Part shown: positions 33,329 through 43,023 of the stretch, piece by piece
Layout: each line of letters begins with the position of its first letter
How positions within the stretch are numbered: the stretch's first letter is position 1
DNA from: Butyrivibrio proteoclasticus B316
GTDB taxonomy: Bacteria; Bacillota; Clostridia; Lachnospirales; Lachnospiraceae
DNA: 64,000 nt
Assembly: GCF_000145035.1 (NCBI RefSeq)
Contig: NC_014387.1
Location: 3,090,001 to 3,154,000, forward strand
Direction: 5' to 3'
The notes under the pieces: generated by a model
The model's database searches: none
The model's input: the letters and a program-made list of their open reading frames with translations, nothing else
Told to the model about the DNA's origin: nothing
Made by a program: the position numbers and the translations under genes

Positions 33329-35089
33329 TCAGTCCTCACTTTCAATACCAGTAGCGAAAACCATAAACCTTTCGCTCTCAAACACCTTATTATAACCATG
33401 TTCATTCATATAGTCCAATAAAATATCATATTTCGTACTGATATTGGCATATTCCTGCATATTCTTGCCAATTATAACCGTTGGCTCAGGATCATCTGAT
33501 ACTGATAATTCGAGTAGCTCTTTTTCAAAATTATCTGTCCCATAGCTGTCAAGATCAGGCCATACGGTTCCAATTGCCGGCTCAAGATCAAAAAGATACG
33601 CAAGTCCGGGAACACCGCCAAATAATACCACGCGGTTGTTAATTAAACTCATCTCTCCAAGGGCTGCTGCTAGTTTTTCAAGAGATTCTATATTATAGCC
33701 TGTCGACACCATGCCCTGTGCCTTGTATATAGTAGATGATACAGTATCTCTCTTACGACCGTCTGTTCCATCCCCAAAGGCAAAAGTGCTGTGAAATAAA
33801 AGACCTTGAGCCAAAACAGTTACAATAACCATTGTTATCATACTCTGCCAGGCAAAATTATATTCTCTTTCGCCCAGTCTTTGCATAAGCCTTCTAAAAA
33901 GCCACAAAGAAATCGGAGCTACAATGTACAGATTATTAATTACCGGATACGTATAATTGTTACTTCCAAGTGGAGTTAATAAAACTATCATCAAAACAGT
34001 AAATGCTAATGTCTGTTCCTGTCTGCTCCCATTCAGAAACCCTATAGTTCCGATAATAGCAAGTATTATCGCTATTATTACAAACATCATTGCCGCTTTA
34101 AATACACTGTCATAGTAGAAATAATTTCTCGTAAAAACACCTTTTGCGAAATAATATCTGACAAGGATAAGGAGGCCTGCAGAAAACAGAACTTTTTTTA
34201 CCCATACGTATCTGTCCTCCCATAGCAAAAACATAATAAATCCTGCCATTAAACAAGGAATCATTATAAGCATAGCTATAGCAGATCCGGTATAGCCCGA
34301 AATGATCAGGGAAATCATTCCGCCTGATGAATAATCTGCAGCATTCTCGGTCATTCCAAAAAGATTTGCAATCATTTCAAAGTATGCAGCAGGTCCATAA
34401 ACAACACTGATCATCATATATGGAACTCCTGCTCCTACTAAAAAGCCAAGAATACATACTCCTGTTTTCCTGATAGCATTAATAAATTCTTCTCTGGTAA
34501 TCGCACAATAAAACCAGAGAACAAGTATCATCCCGGTTTCAACAATGTTTGGGAATCTTACCATCACATTAAGTCCCAGGAAAACTCCTGCTATAAACAG
34601 TTTTTTTCCCTGTTTATTCCAGGCAAACATCCCCTTTATCAAAAACAAGGTTCCAAGAGTAAAAAACAAATATGTAAGATAATTGTACATTATTACTCTC
34701 GGGCACCAGGAAAGGCTCTCAGCCATAAACAATCCAATAAATATCATCCATCCAGGCATGTATTCCAAAAGAGCATAATATACTATAAGAGCTATAGCAC
34801 TTATTATCAGAGTAGTATAAACACCAAAGCCAAGCATAGTCCCGGCAAAGGGTAAATGCATTATAATGCTTCCTGCTACGTTACTTAGAAAAGTAGAAAA
34901 AAACCACATTGGATAAATGTGGTCTATATACTGGTAATTGGCCATGTTATACATTGTATCTGTAATATCAAGGCCAGCATTCACCCCTATAAGCGGATAT
35001 AATAACAAAACCAGTGGAAAAATATATTTTTCCAGAGGTGACTGATATTTTTTAAATCTCCAAAAATAGCTTCTGATATTTTTTAGCAT
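33329..35089 (-). CDS. Polytopic membrane protein, putative GT-C-like
   Basis: A 586-residue protein with about eleven membrane segments and a soluble C-terminal region of about 130 residues. VNAGLDITDTMYNMANYQ follows the first helix and again gives an acidic pair at the place where GT-C enzymes carry their catalytic Asp. I do not recognise a characterised homologue. It overlaps the acyltransferase gene upstream by 7 bases and precedes gtrA by 8, so it is probably co-expressed with the polyprenyl-phosphate-sugar machinery. Transferase function is inferred. Confidence 0.6.
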   Translation of the reverse strand: MLKNIRSYFWRFKKYQSPLEKYIFPLVLLLYPLIGVNAGLDITDTMYNMANYQYIDHIYPMWFFSTFLSNVAGSIIMHLPFAGTMLGFGVYTTLIISAIALIVYYALLEYMPGWMIFIGLFMAESLSWCPRVIMYNYLTYLFFTLGTLFLIKGMFAWNKQGKKLFIAGVFLGLNVMVRFPNIVETGMILVLWFYCAITREEFINAIRKTGVCILGFLVGAGVPYMMISVVYGPAAYFEMIANLFGMTENAADYSSGGMISLIISGYTGSAIAMLIMIPCLMAGFIMFLLWEDRYVWVKKVLFSAGLLILVRYYFAKGVFTRNYFYYDSVFKAAMMFVIIAIILAIIGTIGFLNGSRQEQTLAFTVLMIVLLTPLGSNNYTYPVINNLYIVAPISLWLFRRLMQRLGEREYNFAWQSMITMVIVTVLAQGLLFHSTFAFGDGTDGRKRDTVSSTIYKAQGMVSTGYNIESLEKLAAALGEMSLINNRVVLFGGVPGLAYLFDLEPAIGTVWPDLDSYGTDNFEKELLELSVSDDPEPTVIIGKNMQEYANISTKYDILLDYMNEHGYNKVFESERFMVFATGIESED

Positions 35090-36216
35090 AAATCATCATC
35101 CCATTTTCTGAGTTTTCTAAAAAGCCAGGTATCATGTAATACACGCCCAACATAATCAAAGATCATCTTCCTGATCCAATCTACAAAAACTCCTGCAGCA
35201 AACACAATAAGAACTGACCTTATAAGATGCCACAAATACAAAATAATACTCTCTGTCGGTACCTCTCCCAGAAGATGTGTAAGCCAAATCACCCATCTGT
35301 CCTTTATCTCAATGTGCATGTGCAGTAGATAAACTCCAAAAGTAAGCGGAGCAATAAATCGAACTACATCTGCAAACCATCCTTCTCTCATCTTGTAGAA
35401 CCTAAATAATGAGAAAAGTCCCAAAGAACCTGTGAGAGTAAAGACAAAGTTAAGATGTATCGGCACTTCAGCGTAGTAATTGAGGCCGCCGAATCTCAGA
35501 TTATAGTAATAGATTACAACACTCATAATTCCAATCATAAGACAGGAAAATACAAATACCAACGCACTTCTTTTTGCATTATAGAATAGCACTACATCAT
35601 ATTTTCTAACATAAGCAGCTATAAGGTATAAGCACAAAAACCATCCATAGTCATACCCAAAATGGTCCGTCACAAACATCACAGGTACAACGCTCTTAAT
35701 AAAGCAGAACCATATAAGAAGTCCAAGGATAGTATATTTGAGCTGCTTTTTGGTCAGCACATCTACTGCTGCATTCATGATTGGAGCAAAAACATACATA
35801 ATGATATAAGCAGTAACAAACCAGTAATGCTCTGACGAAATAGGGAACAGATACTGAACTGTTTTAAAAACAGAGTCGTCTGTATGTACGACATATACGC
35901 CGACTATCATCATAGCAACCGATATTAAAATAGTATAAAAATAAACCTGACATATCAGCTGTATTATTTTACTGGGCTTTATCCTGGATTTGGACAGGAA
36001 ATAACCACTTAGAAATACATAAACATTTAGACCTGTGATACAAAAGCCTTCCAAAATAGTTGCAAAAAGCTGTACTCTTCCAGCCGGAACTCCTAAATGA
36101 AGCAAAACATCCGCATGCGAATTATAATGAAGTGTCAGAATCATAAGCATTGCTACGATTCTCAACAATTCAAAATTTGCATTTCTCTTTTTACTTATCT
36201 TATCCCCACCGGACAT
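35083..36216 (-). CDS. Acyltransferase family 3 (OafA/WecH-type) membrane protein
   Basis: A 377-residue protein with about ten membrane helices. NANFELLRIVAMLMILTLHYNSH holds the Arg and His of the family-3 acyltransferase signature (RxxA...H), and VYLLHMHIEIKDRW matches the late helix. The family acetylates or succinylates sugars on lipid-linked or exported glycans using acyl-CoA from the cytoplasm. It is a second possible O-acetylation route beside the MBOAT/SGNH pair. GGAGG precedes the ATG by 4 bases. It lies directly after the ABC flippase gene. Acyl donor and position are unknown. Confidence 0.87.
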   Translation of the reverse strand: MSGGDKISKKRNANFELLRIVAMLMILTLHYNSHADVLLHLGVPAGRVQLFATILEGFCITGLNVYVFLSGYFLSKSRIKPSKIIQLICQVYFYTILISVAMMIVGVYVVHTDDSVFKTVQYLFPISSEHYWFVTAYIIMYVFAPIMNAAVDVLTKKQLKYTILGLLIWFCFIKSVVPVMFVTDHFGYDYGWFLCLYLIAAYVRKYDVVLFYNAKRSALVFVFSCLMIGIMSVVIYYYNLRFGGLNYYAEVPIHLNFVFTLTGSLGLFSLFRFYKMREGWFADVVRFIAPLTFGVYLLHMHIEIKDRWVIWLTHLLGEVPTESIILYLWHLIRSVLIVFAAGVFVDWIRKMIFDYVGRVLHDTWLFRKLRKWDDDLC

Positions 36217-36233
36217 TACGCCTCCAACCGCAG

Positions 36234-37985
36234 TTATCTGTCACGAACCGCTTTTCCATCTTCTATTCTGTAAACCATATCGCACTTCTCAATTGTCTGA
36301 AGTCTGTGCGCTATAATGATAAGAGTCTTCTTTCCATGAAGTCTGTTGATTGAATCCATGATTGCAGCTTCTGTCTCATTATCAAGAGCTGATGTAGCCT
36401 CATCAAGAACCAGTACCTCAGGGTCCTCAAAAAGAGCTCTGGCAATTCCGATCCTCTGTCTCTGTCCACCCGAAAGTCTGATTCCTCGCTCTCCAATCTG
36501 TGTATCGAGACCCTCCGGAAGATTTTTGACAAATTCATCAAGTGAAGCTTCCTTTAGGGCATTCCAGACTTTGTTGTCATCAATTTCATCATCCGGATAG
36601 CCAAAAGCAACATTCTTACGTATTGTTGAATCAACCATAAATATAGTCTGAGGAATGTAACCAATATTCTTGAGCCATCCCTGGTAGTTCTGCATTACAT
36701 CAGCGCCATCAGCATATATTTTACCGCTCTCAGGCTTTAAGAGGCCAAGGAGAACATCCACTATTGTAGTCTTTCCAGCACCGGAGGTTCCTACAATTCC
36801 CACTGATTTACCAACAGGTATGCTCATAGCAGCCTTATTGAGTATGTAAGAATCCGTATTAGGATACTTGTAGCAAATATCAGTCATCTCAATGTGCTCT
36901 TTAACAGGAAGCTTGGTAACTTCCTTCTTTTTCCTATAGTCATCACTATTATATGATACTGAGCCATCGTGGATTTCCTGCTGAAGGTTATCTGTTACAT
37001 TCATCATAAAGGGCTCAAAATAAGCAATAGATGTAAGATAGTTGTTAATTCTGTTGGCACTTGGCAAAAGCCTTGTAGCCGCTGCCATAAGAACAGTAAG
37101 CTGCGGAAGAAGTGTGGAAAGTGAGGTTCCTCTCATCATGACAAGAAGCATATATCCTATCATTCCGGCTACAGCTATCGTCTCAATCAAAAGTCTGGGT
37201 GTTGAATTATAAAGATTGTACTTCTGTACCGCATAAACATATCCGGCTCCGCAATCTGCATAACCATTTATGAAATAGTTTTCTTTGTTTGCAATTTTGA
37301 TCTCTTTAATTCCGGTAACCGACTCATTTATCCACTTGTACAATCCGCTGTAATAGTCCTGATTGTCCTGGCCGGCATTGACCATGACAGGCTTTATCAC
37401 AAATTTGATGATCAGCAGAACGGTTACAAGTAACAGTGCAATGGTAAGAGTCATAGAAGCATCCATTCTAAGAAGGAATGCCACTAGACATATGAATACA
37501 ATTATCTCACTGGTAAGCTGCAAAATGCTGAGTATCAGTGCGTACATGTTATTGACATCAGAGGTGATACTACGCTGAATAACGCTTGTATCTGCATTAA
37601 GGTAATACTCATAGGGTCTGAGCATAAAGTTGATCATCATGCGCCTTGATGTTGCAAACTGGTTTGTATATGTAAATCTAAGCTGCACTACATTTATCAG
37701 AAATAACACCAGATTCTTAATTATAAAAACAAGAATAAGACTTGCCATGATAACTTCGGCAAGCTGAGTAGTACTAGACAGGTTCAGACCATGGTACAGG
37801 GCTGACAGATACTTGCTCTCCTCAACCTTTTGCGGATCTACCACAATCTGCATAATAGGCGCCAAAATGGCAATTCCAAGAGCTTCCAGAATACCTCCGA
37901 TGAGCATCAGAAAAACAATCCCCACCATCTGCAACTTCTGTTTTCTGTCTAAAAGAATATTGATCTTCTTAAAAATCCTACGCAT
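36234..37985 (-). CDS. PglK-like ABC exporter/flippase
   Basis: A full-length 583-residue ABC exporter half: six membrane helices, then Walker A GTSGAGKTT, signature LSGGQRQR, Walker B VLVLDEATSALD, and the His-switch IAHRL. The N-terminal LMLIGGILEALGIAILAP segment resembles PglK-type flippases, which move undecaprenyl-diphosphate oligosaccharides outward with ATP. It is a paralogue of the truncated gene at the left edge (shared PSANRIN block), so each could serve one of two glycans. All ATPase motifs are intact. It starts 33 bases after the PseG-like gene with a weak GGATTAAG ribosome site. Confidence 0.88.
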   Translation of the reverse strand: MRRIFKKINILLDRKQKLQMVGIVFLMLIGGILEALGIAILAPIMQIVVDPQKVEESKYLSALYHGLNLSSTTQLAEVIMASLILVFIIKNLVLFLINVVQLRFTYTNQFATSRRMMINFMLRPYEYYLNADTSVIQRSITSDVNNMYALILSILQLTSEIIVFICLVAFLLRMDASMTLTIALLLVTVLLIIKFVIKPVMVNAGQDNQDYYSGLYKWINESVTGIKEIKIANKENYFINGYADCGAGYVYAVQKYNLYNSTPRLLIETIAVAGMIGYMLLVMMRGTSLSTLLPQLTVLMAAATRLLPSANRINNYLTSIAYFEPFMMNVTDNLQQEIHDGSVSYNSDDYRKKKEVTKLPVKEHIEMTDICYKYPNTDSYILNKAAMSIPVGKSVGIVGTSGAGKTTIVDVLLGLLKPESGKIYADGADVMQNYQGWLKNIGYIPQTIFMVDSTIRKNVAFGYPDDEIDDNKVWNALKEASLDEFVKNLPEGLDTQIGERGIRLSGGQRQRIGIARALFEDPEVLVLDEATSALDNETEAAIMDSINRLHGKKTLIIIAHRLQTIEKCDMVYRIEDGKAVRDR

Positions 37986-38018
37986 ATATTTTTCTTAATC
38001 CAAACCCTTTCAAGGAGG

Positions 38019-39110
38019 CTACATCAAAAGATTTAATATAGCATCCGCTATTTTTTCTGTGCCCTTGCCGTCTATGATTTCCTTGGCTTTCTTACTCATT
38101 CTGGATCTAAAGCCCGGATTATCTACTGCCGCGGTTCCCCAGGTGACAATTTTCTGAACAAGCCTGTGATCATCTCTGGCATCTCCTGCATATTTGCCGG
38201 CACCAGCCTTATCAAAGCCCTTGGCAAAATCAGCCTGCTTGTCATTAAAACTAAAAATGACTGTTGGCACGCCTACTGCACACAGCTCGTACATAGTAGC
38301 ACCACCTGCAGAAACTGCAAAATCGCACTTACTCATTATGGCTGCCATATCATTTCCAACTGCGCTATGCAATGTGATAGCCTTATGTCTGTCTGCCATC
38401 TCCTGCAAACGTCTCTTGTAGTCAGCCTCAAACAAAGCCCCAACTATTACATCACAGCAAAGTCCTGAATTATCAAGAACTTTTCTGCATGGACTGTCTG
38501 CTTCGTAGATTTCCGCCAGAATATCCCCCAAAACGTAATGGGAATCTGTTCCTCCGGCAGACAAAAAAGCTCTTTTGGCATGCCGATTTATAACGTATTC
38601 TGTCTGTCCGAATTCTGATCTAAGGGGAGCAAATTGCCCGCCCAAAAGCTTTATCCTGGCACTATATATATCTTTTGGCCCGGAAACGTCATAATTAATT
38701 ATCAAATCCACAGGATAATCATTTTTGTTGAAATCGTCAATATATCCTGTTGCTACCTTGTGACCGCACTCTTCAAATAGCCTGTTAACTTCATCGACAT
38801 ATTCAGGCGTTATAAAAGGCGAATCCATCAGGAAGAAATCCGGCACCTGATCCTGAAGCATTCCCTGCAAAACAGGTATGTCACCCATAGGCTCAGAATA
38901 TATGGTATGAAGAATTCTGGCATCAAAAGCCGTATTTTCCTGATCCGATAAGTTTATCAGTACATTGGCACTATACTCATCAGATAATATGAACTCAACA
39001 TCCATACCATTTCTCATCAGTTCACTGGCAATAGTCATGCAGCGCCTGATATGTCCAGTCGCAAGTTCACTATTACCATTAGCCTTGATCCAGATCAGTT
39101 TCTTATCCAT
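38019..39110 (-). CDS. PseG/SpsG-like UDP-sugar hydrolase (copy 1)
   Basis: A 363-residue GT-B-like protein of the PseG family. SELATGHIRRCMTIA (residues 14-28) holds the catalytic-type His (about His20), and LSAGGTDSH and SAGGATMYELCAVGVPTVIFSF form the UDP-binding half. PseG removes UDP from UDP-2,4-diacetamido-2,4,6-trideoxy-L-altrose before condensation with phosphoenolpyruvate. The N-terminal glycine-rich segment departs from the usual RADAxxxIGTGHVMRC, unlike the second copy. GAGGGAGATAT precedes the ATG. Two PseG-like genes so close together are unusual; this one may accept a different sugar or do another step. Confidence 0.82.
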   Translation of the reverse strand: MDKKLIWIKANGNSELATGHIRRCMTIASELMRNGMDVEFILSDEYSANVLINLSDQENTAFDARILHTIYSEPMGDIPVLQGMLQDQVPDFFLMDSPFITPEYVDEVNRLFEECGHKVATGYIDDFNKNDYPVDLIINYDVSGPKDIYSARIKLLGGQFAPLRSEFGQTEYVINRHAKRAFLSAGGTDSHYVLGDILAEIYEADSPCRKVLDNSGLCCDVIVGALFEADYKRRLQEMADRHKAITLHSAVGNDMAAIMSKCDFAVSAGGATMYELCAVGVPTVIFSFNDKQADFAKGFDKAGAGKYAGDARDDHRLVQKIVTWGTAAVDNPGFRSRMSKKAKEIIDGKGTEKIADAILNLLM

Positions 39111-39140
39111 ATATCTCCCTCATGTCGTGAATACATCAGG

Positions 39141-39827
39141 TTACTTGTTCAGAAGGTTGTATTTAAGTTCAGCAAGTTTCCAGTCAACTTCGTTATCTAT
39201 ATCCTGAACTTCCAATTCTGAAAGTTCAAGAGGTATTATACTGCCCATCAAAAGATTATTTGTTTTCAAAAAACTCTCTGTTCTGGTTACATAGAACTGC
39301 CCGGCATCATGAAAATGTGGTGTCAGATCCTGTGACCTTGCCTTGAGATTCTCAGGCTGCCTGAAAACAAGCTTACCATCATGTATCTCCATAGCTCTTT
39401 GTGGTGGATATGAGAATCTCACAACAGGTATAAGCGTATCCGCATCGGATCTTTCCAGATCTTCTACTGCCTTTTTAAGCTTATCAGCTGTTATAAATGG
39501 CGCTGTAGGGTATATGCATGTTAAAATATCGAACCTCCTGCCGCGCTTCTCATACTCACTTATTACCTCATTTATAACATCAGATGTAGTGGCATAATCA
39601 TTTGAAGTTTTCTCGCTTCTAAGAAACGGAACCTGAGCTCCGTAATATCTTGATATCTCTGCAATTTCTTCATCATCAGTAGATACCATCACTTCATCAA
39701 AAACACCTGATCCAAGTGCAGCCTCAATTGAGTAGGCTATTATTGGTTTTCCATTAAAATCCTTAATATTTTTTCTAGGAATTCTCTTACTGCCTCCTCT
39801 GGCAGTTATCAGTGCTAGTGCTTTCAT
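39141..39827 (-). CDS. pseF: CMP-nonulosonate cytidylyltransferase (PseF/NeuA-like)
   Basis: A 228-residue protein with the cytidylyltransferase signature ARGGSKRIPRKNIK (9-22), the usual PAFIAYS-type helix as KPIIAYSIEAAL, and VSTDDEEIAEI. It attaches CMP to a nonulosonic acid such as pseudaminic or legionaminic acid, giving the activated donor. The start codon abuts the stop of the upstream GT2 gene (TAAATG), so translation is coupled. The linked NeuB/PseI-like and PseG-like genes make the pseudaminic branch the best guess. Length is normal for PseF. Confidence 0.87.
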   Translation of the reverse strand: MKALALITARGGSKRIPRKNIKDFNGKPIIAYSIEAALGSGVFDEVMVSTDDEEIAEISRYYGAQVPFLRSEKTSNDYATTSDVINEVISEYEKRGRRFDILTCIYPTAPFITADKLKKAVEDLERSDADTLIPVVRFSYPPQRAMEIHDGKLVFRQPENLKARSQDLTPHFHDAGQFYVTRTESFLKTNNLLMGSIIPLELSELEVQDIDNEVDWKLAELKYNLLNK

Positions 39828-40859
39828 TTATTTCTTAAGCCTCTTTCTCAAACCTCTATATCCCCATAGCAGTCTGTAATATGCATAGAACAAAGCTGTG
39901 GACTTGCACGCAAGCCTTATAAGCTTTTTTTCTTCTCCGCCTACTCTATCTACATAATAACTATTATTTTCAAATTCAGGAAATGTTTCCTTCATCTCCT
40001 TTGTAAGCTCTTTGACAAAAGACATTCTGGCAGGTTTAACACAAGGCATATAAGTAAACAAAGTGTTAACATAGAACAACTGAGTAAAAATAAACTCAAT
40101 TTCCTGTCTGAATTCATTGAAAAAGCCAAGTCTTCTGGCTTCTCCAAGCATTATCCTTCCGGCCTCCATCCTATCCTGACACATCTTTTCAGAAAAAGAA
40201 TGAACAGTAGATCCCTGATGCTGATAATAGTAATACCAGGGCTTTTCAATATATTCATAATGACTGGCAGTCAGCAGAAAAGAATTGCTCATGGCATTAT
40301 CTTCGTAAAAAATATTTTCCGGGAAAAAGAGTTTGTTATCAATAACATTTGCTCTTTTATAAATCTTGACTACAAGTCTTCCTCCGTCCAGAATAAGCTG
40401 CTTTTTCTTATCATGGTCCAGAACACCTGACATAGATGGATTTCCGTTTTTTTCAACATTATCAGAAACCTGATAAGTATGTTCACTTACAAGTGTAAGG
40501 TCGCATCCAACCATATCAGCCCCGGTAGTATCTGCTTTTTCCAGCATAAGCCTGTACATATCAGGATCGATCCAGTCATCAGCGTCAATAAAGCCAATCC
40601 AGTCACCTGATGCCTCACGAATTCCGAGGTTCTTGGCGCCTCCCTGGTGCTTATTGATCTCACTGTGGATAACTTTAACCAATCCGGGATATTTGTCCTC
40701 ATATTCCCTCAGAATCTCGAGAGAATTATCAGTAGAACAATCATCTACAGCTATTATCTCATAATCTTCCAAATGCTGCGAAGTCAGAGAATCCATGCAA
40801 AACCTAAGTTTGTTATCACCTGCCATATTATAAACAGGTACTATTATACTTATTCTCAT
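39828..40859 (-). CDS. GT2 family glycosyltransferase
   Basis: A 343-residue GT-A protein: IIVPVYNMAGD at the start, AVDDCSTDNSLEIL, and FIDADDWIDPDMY with the metal-binding DxD. The C-terminal 130 residues hold YEDNAMSN, typical of the catalytic-base region in this family. No membrane segments are seen. It overlaps the second PseG gene by 4 bases (ATGA) and abuts pseF, so it is embedded in the nonulosonate module. It may elongate the side chain that carries the nonulosonic acid. Donor unknown. Confidence 0.86.
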   Translation of the reverse strand: MRISIIVPVYNMAGDNKLRFCMDSLTSQHLEDYEIIAVDDCSTDNSLEILREYEDKYPGLVKVIHSEINKHQGGAKNLGIREASGDWIGFIDADDWIDPDMYRLMLEKADTTGADMVGCDLTLVSEHTYQVSDNVEKNGNPSMSGVLDHDKKKQLILDGGRLVVKIYKRANVIDNKLFFPENIFYEDNAMSNSFLLTASHYEYIEKPWYYYYQHQGSTVHSFSEKMCQDRMEAGRIMLGEARRLGFFNEFRQEIEFIFTQLFYVNTLFTYMPCVKPARMSFVKELTKEMKETFPEFENNSYYVDRVGGEEKKLIRLACKSTALFYAYYRLLWGYRGLRKRLKK

Positions 40860-41956
40860 ACTTGTCCCATCAGCGCTCTGGCTATACGAATAGCGCCTCT
40901 CCCGTCTGTTATGCTCTTAAGGCTGTCTGACATACCCTTAAGAGATTCTGTACCATTCAGATAATTCATTATCTTACTCTGTATATTATCAAGCACAACC
41001 ATCTTATTCGCTTCACCTTCGGACACGTCTCCTGCAAAAAACATTCCCTCTGAAGCACCCCAGAATACAACATTGTATTTCTGATTATCCGCAACCTGGT
41101 AAAAGATGGTAGGAAGTCCGCAGGCAGCACATTCTGTAAGCATAGTTCCTGCCGCCATAACAGCAATATCACATCTATTCATAAGATAAGCCATGTTCCT
41201 GACTGACCTGTGAATTACAATATTAGAACATCCCTCTATTAGAGAAACTATCCTATCCGGATCATCAACATAATCCCCTACAACAATGTGCCAGATAGCC
41301 GTATTCTGTAGTTTGCTTTTTATTATCATGTTAATGAGCAGCTCAAGCATATTGCACATGTCTGCACCACCTGTTGATATCAAAACATGCTTACAGTCCC
41401 GGGATGAAAAAGAACTGATAGTATCAGCATCTGTCTCTGCTTCAGAAACAGGATCATAAAACTGTTTTCTAAGCGGTGCATACTGAAGTCCAAGACATAA
41501 TGATGTCTTTTCATTATTATAACCTGTAACATCCTGATATGCCTTGTCATATCCCATATTGGTAGAATAACCACTGTAATTTATAAGCACATTTACAGGA
41601 TATGCCTCACGGCTTAGGTCATCTAAATATGCTATTCTGCATACATCTTTGAGCTTATCAAAGTATGTCCTCGTAACCTGATATGAATCTACTAAAAGAG
41701 TCTTTACATTTCTGGTCACGAGCTCATTTATCAATGGCTCTGACTCACTGTCCATATTTTGCCAATCTGTTCCAAGAACAACAACCTCGAACTCATTCTC
41801 AGTAATGCTGCCCCCAAGAAGCTTAAGTGATTCATCATCTGCCACAAAAAACGTGACATCCTCGCCCAAAGACTTAATAGCCCTTGCTATACTGATGCAA
41901 CGCATCACATGGCCTGTGGCAATTATGCTGTTAGCGTCTGCTCTGATTCCAATCAT
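40856..41956 (-). CDS. pseG: PseG-like UDP-sugar hydrolase (copy 2)
   Basis: A 366-residue PseG family protein with the canonical IRADANSIIATGHVMRCISIA N-terminus (His16 in GHVMR) and ISTGGADMCNMLELL in the UDP-binding half. It should release UDP from the 2,4-diamino-2,4,6-trideoxy hexose precursor of pseudaminic acid. Compared with copy 1 it keeps the consensus N-terminal motif and has an insertion of about 15 residues with several Asp and Ser (near 170-185). It overlaps the GT2 gene by 4 bases and follows the PseI-like gene by 8, which ties it to the synthase. Confidence 0.86.
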   Translation of the reverse strand: MIGIRADANSIIATGHVMRCISIARAIKSLGEDVTFFVADDESLKLLGGSITENEFEVVVLGTDWQNMDSESEPLINELVTRNVKTLLVDSYQVTRTYFDKLKDVCRIAYLDDLSREAYPVNVLINYSGYSTNMGYDKAYQDVTGYNNEKTSLCLGLQYAPLRKQFYDPVSEAETDADTISSFSSRDCKHVLISTGGADMCNMLELLINMIIKSKLQNTAIWHIVVGDYVDDPDRIVSLIEGCSNIVIHRSVRNMAYLMNRCDIAVMAAGTMLTECAACGLPTIFYQVADNQKYNVVFWGASEGMFFAGDVSEGEANKMVVLDNIQSKIMNYLNGTESLKGMSDSLKSITDGRGAIRIARALMGQV

Positions 41957-41964
41957 ATCTCGTG

Positions 41965-43020
41965 TTATTCTATAATATCCCAGCTAAGTGGTGTTCCCTT
42001 CTCAATATCACTTTTGGCGGTCATTCCCAAGACTTCCTCATAGTGTTTGGTATGCATACCATTTCCAGGCCTGATAGATCTGACATTCTCAGGAGTTAGT
42101 TTTTCTCCTGCCTTGATATCCTTAACCACAAAAAGCGATCTGCTAAGTCTTCTTTCAGAAGCCTGCTTGTCAGATATGGCATACTCTTTCTGGCCAAGAG
42201 CCATCTCCATTATCCTTACATTTTTGACCATCTCTGCAAATTCAGCGGGTTCCATTGAAAAAGCATCGTCAACACCGCCAGCAGACCTATTGAGAGTAAG
42301 GTGTTTTTCTATCATCTTGCCACCAAGAACTACGCTGCCTGTAGCCACAACACTTCCCGGTGTATGATCAGATAATCCTACGATGCAACCATATTTTTCT
42401 GCCAGATCTTCCATCATTCTCAAATTGACCATGTCATATGGCGTAGGATAAGCACTCACACATTTAAGAAGAATAATGTCCTTATTTCCCTCTTCAATGC
42501 AAGTGTCAAGTGCAAGCCTTATATCTTCTTCATAAGCTATACCGGTGGCAAAAATTATTGGTTTATGAAGCCTTGCCACCTTCCTGATAAGAGGTATGTC
42601 ATTTATTTCAAAGCTTGCTATCTTATACGCAGGAACATTCAGGTTCTCAAGATAATCTACAGCTGTAAAGTCAAATGGAGATGAAAAGCACTCAAGTCCA
42701 AGCTTATGAGCCTCCTCCATAAGTCCAGCATGCCACTCCCATGGCGTATATGCCTCTTTATACAGGTCATGAAGTGTTCGTCCTTCCCAAAGACTTCCCT
42801 CAGAAGTCATGAACCATGGCTTATTACAATCTATTGTTATTGTATCAGCTGTATACGTCTGTAACTTAACAGCATCGGCTCCTGCCTCAGCCGCAGCATG
42901 AATGATCTCAACAGCTCTGTTATAATCGCCGTTATGATTGCCTGACAATTCGGCAACTATCATTACCTTATTATCTTTGCCTACTTGTTTGTTTCCAATC
43001 TTAATACTATCGTTAAACAT
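41965..43020 (-). CDS. pseI: Nonulosonate synthase (PseI/NeuB-like)
   Basis: A 351-residue NeuB family protein: MIVAELSGNHNGDYNRA and AGADAVKLQTYTADT in the TIM barrel, GLSDHTPG, IEKHLTLNRSAGGVDDAFSMEP, and a C-terminal antifreeze-like SAF domain (about 288-351, RSIRPGNGMHTKHYEEVLG). The enzyme condenses phosphoenolpyruvate with a six-carbon sugar to give a nine-carbon 2-keto acid. The linked PseG proteins favour pseudaminic over sialic or legionaminic acid. GGAG lies 7 bases before the ATG. Both domains are complete, so it is likely active. Confidence 0.9.
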   Translation of the reverse strand: MFNDSIKIGNKQVGKDNKVMIVAELSGNHNGDYNRAVEIIHAAAEAGADAVKLQTYTADTITIDCNKPWFMTSEGSLWEGRTLHDLYKEAYTPWEWHAGLMEEAHKLGLECFSSPFDFTAVDYLENLNVPAYKIASFEINDIPLIRKVARLHKPIIFATGIAYEEDIRLALDTCIEEGNKDIILLKCVSAYPTPYDMVNLRMMEDLAEKYGCIVGLSDHTPGSVVATGSVVLGGKMIEKHLTLNRSAGGVDDAFSMEPAEFAEMVKNVRIMEMALGQKEYAISDKQASERRLSRSLFVVKDIKAGEKLTPENVRSIRPGNGMHTKHYEEVLGMTAKSDIEKGTPLSWDIIE

Positions 43021-43023
43021 TAC

